A stretch of 5,634 nt of DNA from assembly GCA_040376005.1 (NCBI GenBank), contig JBEIRK010000143.1, positions 1-5,634 of the forward strand, given 5' to 3'. Made by a program: the position numbers and the translations under genes. How positions within the stretch are numbered: position 1 is the stretch's first letter; every line of letters starts with the position of its first letter. Under the pieces are notes generated by a model, which did no database searches, had not been told where the DNA came from, and saw only the letters and a program-made list of their open reading frames with translations. This stretch comes from JAGXTF01 sp040376005. Lineage in GTDB: Bacteria > Bacteroidota > Bacteroidia > NS11-12g > UBA955. Below are positions 1 to 3,619 of the stretch, piece by piece.

Positions 1-492
1 GATTTGTGGATTAAGCCTTTTCACCGCTTGGTAAAAGGGTATACAGAACAAGAAATACAGGGAATGATCGCTGGCTTGCAAGAACGATTTGAAGTTGAAT
101 CCTGCAAAGACCCAGTAATTCCCGCAGCGAAAGGCACTTTCGGTCTCTATAGCAGGGGAGGGTGGCTGCAATTGCAATTCAAAGAGGAAGCGGCATACCA
201 TACTCCCGCCGAAAATTTAGATGTAAGTCGCCTAGAACAGTATATTTTCAAATCACTGCTATCTATTGAGGATAGTAAAAGCGATAATCGCTTGGGATTC
301 ATGCGTGGTGATGTAGCAACCCAGGAACTAGAGCAGTTAATTCAAGATGGAATTTTCGATTTGGCTTTTGTTTTGTTTGCAAATACCATGCAAGAGATTC
401 AAGAAGTTGCTGATGCTGGACAAACCATGCCACCCAAAAGTACATGGATAGAACCCAAGCTGCTCACAGGGATGCTCATTCAAGAATTTTAA
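1..492 (+). CDS. DUF1015 family protein, C-terminal part (5' end outside window)
   Basis: The reading frame is open from the first base of the window to a TAA at 490-492, so this is the last 163 codons of a longer gene; DUF1015 (COG4198) proteins are usually about 400 residues. The identifying feature is the C-terminal signature encoded at about 400-471, VADAGQTMPPKSTW followed by IEPKL and TG, which closely matches the conserved end of DUF1015 proteins. The TTG at 4-6 could be read as a start but has no support and would leave out most of the family domain. The family is soluble (no membrane segment is visible here), often annotated as a putative HTH or kinase-related protein, and has no established biochemical function. 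From memory, in Bacteroidota it often sits next to serine biosynthesis genes (serC, serA), which would then lie upstream. An intrinsic terminator follows 24 nt after the stop, so this gene ends its transcription unit. The family call is confident; the function is unknown. Confidence 0.88.
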   Translation, partial: DLWIKPFHRLVKGYTEQEIQGMIAGLQERFEVESCKDPVIPAAKGTFGLYSRGGWLQLQFKEEAAYHTPAENLDVSRLEQYIFKSLLSIEDSKSDNRLGFMRGDVATQELEQLIQDGIFDLAFVLFANTMQEIQEVADAGQTMPPKSTWIEPKLLTGMLIQEF

Positions 493-516
493 TAGGCTAT
501 AGGCTATTCAGAAATT

Positions 517-541
517 AACCGGTGTAACAGCCGGTTTTTTT
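517..541 (+). terminator. Rho-independent terminator of the DUF1015 gene
   Basis: A perfect 6-bp stem, AACCGG (517-522) paired with CCGGTT (531-536), encloses an 8-nt loop and runs directly into a T tract (535-541). It lies 24 nt after the DUF1015 stop codon. The G+C-rich stem stands out against the AT-rich surroundings. Confidence 0.85.
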
Positions 542-735
542 GTATATGCTGTTTTTTGGGAAACTTCTTCACCTTGTCTTTTAGGGTGTAAACCGAAGTA
601 CAAAAGAGTCATTAATTACTTTTAGTTTTTATTTAAACAATTGATTATGAGGTATATAATAGTATCTATATAAACAAACAATAAAGGTCAATCATGAAGT
701 GGAATTGCTGACAAAAAGACAGTTATGCATCCTAA

Positions 736-807
736 TTTACAATTGTGTTTTACATTTGTAAAGTAACCTAATTTACAATTGTAAACAGATATTATTACAT
801 TTGTAAA
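736..807. promoter_or_regulatory. Cluster of four palindromic operator-like sites upstream of the XRE regulator
   Basis: Four 14-bp sites fit TTTACA-N2-TGTAAA. Site 1 (736-749) is TTTACAATTGTGTT, with a degenerate right half. Site 2 (749-762) is TTTACATTTGTAAA, with both half-sites perfect. Site 3 (772-785) is TTTACAATTGTAAA, a perfect palindrome. Site 4 (794-807) is ATTACATTTGTAAA, with one mismatch, and ends 3 bp before the XRE ATG. Their centres are 13, 23 and 22 bp apart, so sites 2, 3 and 4 are spaced by roughly two helical turns and lie on a similar face of the DNA. Small XRE-family dimers typically bind such short dyads next to their own gene, so autoregulation by the adjacent protein is the simplest reading; this is inference. 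Occupancy of site 4 would block both the start codon region and the embedded -7 element. Confidence 0.75.
751..803 (+). promoter_or_regulatory. Two candidate Bacteroidota -7 elements (TAcaTTTG) inside operators 2 and 4
   Basis: TACATTTG at 751-758 and at 796-803 both match the Bacteroidota -7 consensus TAnnTTTG in the plus orientation, the direction of the XRE gene. Neither has a TTG at the ideal 17-23 nt upstream; the nearest for the second is TTG at 779-781, only 14 nt away. If the 796-803 element is used, transcription would begin within a few bases of the ATG at 811 and give a nearly leaderless mRNA. If the 751-758 element is used, the leader would be about 45 nt and would contain sites 3 and 4. 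The motif match is direct; use as a promoter is inferred and uncertain because of the poor -33 element. Confidence 0.45.
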
Positions 808-810
808 GTC

Positions 811-1155
811 ATGGATATAAATCAACGTATACTGGACTTGCAGCAACGATCAGGGTTAAGTAAACAAGAGTTTGCTATGAAAATAGGAGTATCACAAGCC
901 TCCTTATCACACTTACAGAGTGGAAGAAACAAGGCGAGTCTTGATTTGGTGTTCTCCATTCTTAAAACCTTTGAAGATATCAATAGTGATTGGCTTCTCT
1001 TTGGAAAAGGAGAGATGCTCAAAAGCAAAGTGGGAGACGTAAAGACTCCAGGTTTATTAAAACTATTAGATGAAATAACAGTCCTTAATGAAATGAATTA
1101 CAACTCATTAAGCAGTAGGATTGAAATCCTAAAACAGCGTATAACCGAGGGCTAA
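811..1155 (+). CDS. XRE/Cro-C1 family HTH transcriptional regulator
   Basis: A 114-residue DNA-binding protein. Residues about 4-63 form an HTH_3/XRE domain: an opening helix (NQRILDLQQRSG), the helix-turn-helix at about 17-37 (LSKQEFAMKIGVSQASLSHL), then the SGRNKASLDLVFSILKTF segment. It continues into the INSDWLLFGKGEM motif (57-69) seen in many small Bacteroidota XRE regulators. The C-terminal 40 residues are predicted helical and rich in Leu, Ile and Glu, and probably form a dimerising helix. There is no peptidase (LexA/CI-like) domain or obvious ligand pocket. The ATG at 811 is chosen because the HTH domain begins right after it and the operator cluster ends 3 bp upstream. There is no Shine-Dalgarno sequence. 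The gene sits alone between a terminator and a convergent gene, with no partner toxin or phage genes visible. The class is confident; the target is inferred to be its own upstream dyads. Confidence 0.92.
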   Translation: MDINQRILDLQQRSGLSKQEFAMKIGVSQASLSHLQSGRNKASLDLVFSILKTFEDINSDWLLFGKGEMLKSKVGDVKTPGLLKLLDEITVLNEMNYNSLSSRIEILKQRITEG

Positions 1156-1156
1156 A

Positions 1157-1492
1157 TTAGAACAAACGCAGTTGTTTTTTGTCTTCAGGCTTGCCGAAAA
1201 CCGCCTCAAAGTTCTTTTTGAAAGCATTGATATTATCCTCGCTTACGCTGTAAATCATGCTGGTTTTGTAGGGCAATCCCTCAATGAAGCCGGCCTGCTT
1301 TAATTCGGCAAGATGCTGACTCACAGTACTTTGTGAAAATGGCAATTGTGCTACAATGTTCTTGCACGTTTGATCATTGTGTTCCAATAAGAACTTTAAA
1401 ATCGCCACCCTTGCTGGATGACCAATAGCCTTTGCACCTTGCGCGAGTACCTTGTAATCTAGAGCAAACTCAGCAACTTTTTTTGACTTCAT
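1157..1492 (-). CDS. ArsR-family winged-helix transcriptional regulator
   Basis: A 111-residue protein starting at the ATG at 1492-1490 (MKSKKVAEFALDYK). The frame stays open 19 codons further upstream to a TTG at 1549, but that extension overlaps a good promoter and adds a hydrophobic stretch foreign to the family, so it is rejected. The ArsR hallmarks are in order: AKAIGHPARVAILKFLL (20-36), the recognition helix region SQSTVSQHLAELKQAGFIEG (53-72), and the wing with YSV near 81-83. Homologs with metal-binding sites carry a paired-Cys motif of the CxC type before the recognition helix. Here only one Cys remains (C43 in DQTCKNIV), and it is the only Cys in the protein, so classical As/Sb/Cd sensing by that site is unlikely. 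The tail KPEDKKQLRLF is charged. The gene lies 73 bp downstream of the acyltransferase stop on the same strand and converges on the XRE gene with one base between the stops. No metal resistance gene is nearby, so the regulated target is unknown. Confidence 0.9.
   Translation of the reverse strand: MKSKKVAEFALDYKVLAQGAKAIGHPARVAILKFLLEHNDQTCKNIVAQLPFSQSTVSQHLAELKQAGFIEGLPYKTSMIYSVSEDNINAFKKNFEAVFGKPEDKKQLRLF
1161..1180 (+). terminator. Possible weak terminator of the XRE gene
   Basis: AACAA (1161-1165) can pair with TTGTT (1172-1176) across a 6-nt loop, followed by a run of six T (1175-1180), starting 5 nt after the XRE stop. The stem is short and AT-rich, and the bases also encode the C-terminus of the opposing ArsR gene. 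It is recorded because of its position and T tract only. Confidence 0.3.
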
Positions 1493-1519
1493 CGTATATT
1501 GGGTATTTAAAATAGAGCA

Positions 1520-1549
1520 CAAAAATAATAATATTATCGTTAAAAGCAA
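1520..1549 (-). promoter_or_regulatory. Bacteroidota-type promoter of the ArsR gene
   Basis: On the minus strand, TTG (1549-1547) is followed after exactly 19 nt by TATTTTTG (1527-1520), a full match to TTG-N17-23-TAnnTTTG. Transcription should start around 1516-1513, leaving a leader of about 20-24 nt before the ATG at 1492. It gives ArsR an independent promoter and argues against the longer upstream start. Confidence 0.75.
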
Positions 1550-1558
1550 TTAAACGAT
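1528..1558. promoter_or_regulatory. Dyads overlapping the ArsR promoter, candidate autoregulatory operator
   Basis: ATAATATTAT at 1528-1537 is a perfect 10-bp palindrome lying in the spacer between the -33 and -7 elements. Overlapping it, AT(C/G)-rich arms AACGAT and ATCGTT (minus strand 1541-1536 and 1558-1553) form a 6-bp inverted repeat separated by 11 nt that spans the -33 TTG. ArsR proteins commonly bind AT-rich inverted repeats over their own promoter, so this is a plausible operator. The outer repeat followed by T-rich DNA could instead be a weak terminator of the acyltransferase transcript. AT-rich palindromes arise easily by chance. Confidence 0.4.
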
Positions 1559-1565
1559 GAATGAT

Positions 1566-2429
1566 TTAATCTCTTTTGTGTTTCCACCTGCGGTGGCTCC
1601 ACAGCCAGTTTTCAGGTTGGCTGATGATATCTTTTTCCGTTGCCCGTGCAATCATTTCGGTGATTTCTCCATCGCTTGTTTGGGATGGAGTATCGCACAG
1701 CATGTTTGTATGACAGACATAATATCCCCGTGCTACTTTCTCAGCTTGTAGATAGATCACGGCATGTCCGAACTTCTTCGCAATTTTCTCACTGCCTTGC
1801 ATGAAGCAGGTATCTTGATTTAAGAATGTGGTCCAATACGCATTTTTGCCATTGGCCGGGTTTTGATCTCCTATAAATGCAGTCGCCGTAAGTTTATGTG
1901 CGTTTGCACTCATGTGTCTCAGGGTTTTTTCCATTGGAAAGGGTTCTGTACCAAAACGACTCCGCACCTCATAAAACCACTGCTCCCAGTTAGGACTGCT
2001 CAAGGTCTTATACACGCATTGCGCATGCTGGGGTGCACTAATATCGGCCGCAAGACAAACCCACTCCCAATTGCCGCAATGACTCATAACCACAATAACA
2101 CTTTTGCCCTCAGCTGCCAATTTTTCAAATAGGGAAGGATCTGAAAGTTTCATGCGCTTTCTCAACTCAGATTCCGAAATACTCATCCCCTTTATTGTCT
2201 CCAACATCATGTCAGCGAGGTGTTTGTAAAACTTGCGTTCTATAGTTCGGCGTTCTTTTGTGGACTTTTCTGGAAAAGACCGTTCAAGATTTCCTCGCAC
2301 TACTTTTACCCTGTAGCCAAGTATACTATATAAAAGTAAGTAAAGTAGGTTTGATAGACCATAGAGCAAGCGAAATGGCAATATACTGATCAGCCATAAT
2401 AGGGGATATACAAATAGTCTAAACGCCAC
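1566..2429 (-). CDS. LpxL/HtrB-type lysophospholipid (lipid A) acyltransferase
   Basis: A 287-residue member of the LpxL/LpxM (HtrB/MsbB) acyltransferase family, which transfers a secondary acyl chain from acyl-ACP to a lipid A precursor at the cytoplasmic face of the inner membrane. Residues about 4-37 form a hydrophobic N-terminal anchor, followed by the family segment GYRVKVVRGNLERSFPEKS. The catalytic HX4E motif is H117-CGNW-E122 in VVMSHCGNWEW. Further conserved parts are YKTLSSPNWEQWF (about 140-152), GDQNP (187-191), the region around FMQGSEKIAKKFG, and the C-terminal NWLWSHRRWKHKR typical of the family. The length is normal. The start is a GTG at 2429-2427: no ATG lies upstream before the in-frame stop of the preceding gene, and the next Met is past residue 70, inside the domain. 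It follows the M42 peptidase gene by 15 nt with no promoter visible between, so they are co-transcribed. Some Bacteroidota paralogs acylate other lipids (for example ornithine or amino acid lipids), so the substrate is not certain. Confidence 0.92.
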   Translation of the reverse strand: MAFRLFVYPLLWLISILPFRLLYGLSNLLYLLLYSILGYRVKVVRGNLERSFPEKSTKERRTIERKFYKHLADMMLETIKGMSISESELRKRMKLSDPSLFEKLAAEGKSVIVVMSHCGNWEWVCLAADISAPQHAQCVYKTLSSPNWEQWFYEVRSRFGTEPFPMEKTLRHMSANAHKLTATAFIGDQNPANGKNAYWTTFLNQDTCFMQGSEKIAKKFGHAVIYLQAEKVARGYYVCHTNMLCDTPSQTSDGEITEMIARATEKDIISQPENWLWSHRRWKHKRD

Positions 2430-2444
2430 GTAAATGATTATAGC

Positions 2445-3512
2445 TTACTTGAAATAACGAAAATCCTGTCCGTTTTTAATCTTTAACAAGGATTCGTACA
2501 TCAAATCAATACAACTTTGAATATCGTCTTCATGCACCATTTCCACTGTTGTGTGCATGTACTTCAATGGAAGTGATATTAATGCTGAAGCCACCCCATG
2601 CGCACTGTATGCAAAGCTATCCGTGTCTGTACCTGTGCTTCTGCTCACCGCGGATCTTTGGTAAGAAATTTTCTTGTCCTTCGCGGTCTTAAGGAGCAGC
2701 TGCAATAAGTTGTTTTGTACAGCAGGTCCCCAAGTTAAAACCGCGCCCTTTCCACAGCGACAATCGCCCTGCTTCTTTTTATTGTACAAAGGCGATGTAG
2801 TGTCATGGGTTACATCTGTTACGATTGCCACATCGGGATTGAGGCGTCTGCTAATCATTTCAGCGCCACGCAAGCCTATTTCCTCTTGTACAGAGTTTAC
2901 GATATACAAGGTGAAGGGAAGTTCTTTCTTGTTTTCTTTGAGTTTACGCGTAACCTCTGCAATCATAAAACCACCGATACGGTTATCCAAAGCGCGACCA
3001 ACCAAGAACTTTTCATTCAGCCACATCATTTGGTCTTGAAACACGGCCACAGAACCAACATGAACGCCTTTTTTCTCTACTTCTTCGCGGCTGCTGCACC
3101 CAATATCTATGAATACTGTGTCTTGCGCAGTTTCTGGGTTTTTGTCCTGACGCACATGGATGGCAGGCCATCCAAAGATACCTTGTACTATGCCTTTTTC
3201 ACCGTAGATATTCACCCGCATGCTCGGTGCGATTTGAAAATCACTGCCTCCATTTCTAATTACATAGATATAGCCGTCTTCGGTTATATAATTTACAAAC
3301 CATGAAATCTCATCAGCATGGGCTTCTATAACCACTTTATACTCTTTACCAGGATTAATAACGCCAACCGCAGTGCCGTAAGTATCTACAATGTGTTCAT
3401 CGATATAGGGCTTAAGATAATCCAACCATATTTTCTGTCCGCTACTTTCAAAACCTGTGGGGGAAGCATTATTCAAATAATTCTCTAGAAATTTTTTAGA
3501 CTCTTTGCGCAT
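2445..3512 (-). CDS. M42 family metallopeptidase (aminopeptidase, FrvX-like)
   Basis: A 355-residue cytoplasmic dinuclear-metal aminopeptidase of the M42 family (COG1363; glutamyl aminopeptidase/TET type), which trims N-terminal residues from peptides and often forms a 12-subunit tetrahedral particle. All expected active-site residues are visible: H65 with D67 in EAHADEI, the bridging D176 in GRALDNR, general base E210 and ligand E211 in VQEEIGLRG, D233 in VTDVTHD, and H320 in YMHTTVE. The N-terminal NNASPTGFE (14-22) is also typical. The start is the ATG at 3512-3510. A 22-codon upstream extension to 3578 is open, but it has no homology-like content, overlaps the promoter and precedes the conserved start MRKESKKFLENYL, so it is rejected. 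The gene is first in an operon with the acyltransferase. Length and motifs indicate an intact enzyme; the substrate preference cannot be read from the sequence. Confidence 0.95.
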   Translation of the reverse strand: MRKESKKFLENYLNNASPTGFESSGQKIWLDYLKPYIDEHIVDTYGTAVGVINPGKEYKVVIEAHADEISWFVNYITEDGYIYVIRNGGSDFQIAPSMRVNIYGEKGIVQGIFGWPAIHVRQDKNPETAQDTVFIDIGCSSREEVEKKGVHVGSVAVFQDQMMWLNEKFLVGRALDNRIGGFMIAEVTRKLKENKKELPFTLYIVNSVQEEIGLRGAEMISRRLNPDVAIVTDVTHDTTSPLYNKKKQGDCRCGKGAVLTWGPAVQNNLLQLLLKTAKDKKISYQRSAVSRSTGTDTDSFAYSAHGVASALISLPLKYMHTTVEMVHEDDIQSCIDLMYESLLKIKNGQDFRYFK

Positions 3513-3516
3513 AGGG

Positions 3517-3547
3517 CAAATATAGGCAACGCAATTCTGCAGCACAA
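3517..3547 (-). promoter_or_regulatory. Bacteroidota-type promoter of the M42 peptidase operon, near-leaderless
   Basis: On the minus strand TTG (3547-3545; a second TTG lies at 3550-3548) is followed after 20 nt by TATATTTG (3524-3517), a full TAnnTTTG match. Only four bases separate the last G from the ATG at 3512, so the transcription start expected a few bases downstream falls at or just before the start codon. It supports the 3512 start and predicts a leaderless or nearly leaderless mRNA. Confidence 0.7.
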
Positions 3548-3619
3548 CAAGGTGCATAAAGCGGGGATATGTTACCAACTCTATGCAAGAAATTGCAGGT
3601 TCTTTCGTTTAACTATCGC

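Larger units (their letters stand above)
731..809 (+). repeat. Interleaved direct repeats (A-B-A-B) in the operator region
   Basis: A 16-bp sequence, CCTAATTTACAATTGT, occurs at 731-746 and again at 767-782, exact in both. A 15-bp sequence, TTACATTTGTAAAGT, occurs at 750-764 and again at 795-809, also exact. The first pair is offset by 36 bp and the second by 45 bp, so the A-B unit was duplicated and the second copy has 9 extra bases between A and B. The identity extends beyond the 14-bp dyads, which suggests a recent duplication rather than independent evolution of four sites. Confidence 0.85.
493..810. other. AT-rich intergenic region without a supported gene
   Basis: This 318-bp gap between the DUF1015 stop and the XRE start holds no convincing coding sequence; only very short ORFs occur on either strand (for example MKWNC at 694-711). 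From the left it contains an 'ataggct' tandem duplication right after the stop (492-506), the terminator at 517-541, a very AT-rich stretch at 600-680 that includes a small dyad ATAG-TAT-CTAT at 659-669, and the operator cluster at 731-809. The TATAAT at 655-660 has no correctly spaced -35 element and is probably just AT-rich background. No tRNA or recognisable structured RNA is seen. Confidence 0.7.

Noticed and set aside
563..599. Imperfect hairpin (ACTTC...GAAGT with inner CACC/GGTG) considered as a small RNA or riboswitch
   Set aside because: Short interrupted stems with a large loop, no conserved riboswitch motif, and no promoter or terminator linked to it.
655..660. TATAAT hexamer resembling a sigma-70 -10 box
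   Set aside because: No -35 element at a workable distance (the nearest TTGATT is only 8 nt upstream), the region is AT-rich, and Bacteroidota use a different promoter consensus.
694..711. Tiny ORF MKWNC preceded by AAAGG, a possible leader peptide upstream of the XRE gene
   Set aside because: Only five codons, no attenuator-like structure after it, and Shine-Dalgarno sequences carry little weight in Bacteroidota. Not distinguishable from chance.
736..807. The four regularly spaced dyads considered as a CRISPR-like array
   Set aside because: Repeats are only 14-16 bp, spacers are 0 to 9 bp and uneven, and no cas gene is present. An operator cluster explains them better.
822..1028. 68-codon minus-strand ORF inside the XRE gene
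   Set aside because: Antisense shadow of the well-supported XRE gene; its protein is Cys- and Ser-rich with no domain-like pattern.
1116..1131. 16-bp dyad TAGGATT-GA-AATCCTA considered as the ArsR terminator
   Set aside because: The loop is too small unless the stem frays, and no T tract follows on either strand; it also codes for the RIEIL segment of the XRE protein.
2805..3305. Plus-strand ORF of 166 codons across the M42 gene
   Set aside because: Antisense to an intact enzyme with all catalytic residues in place; composition is unlike a real protein.
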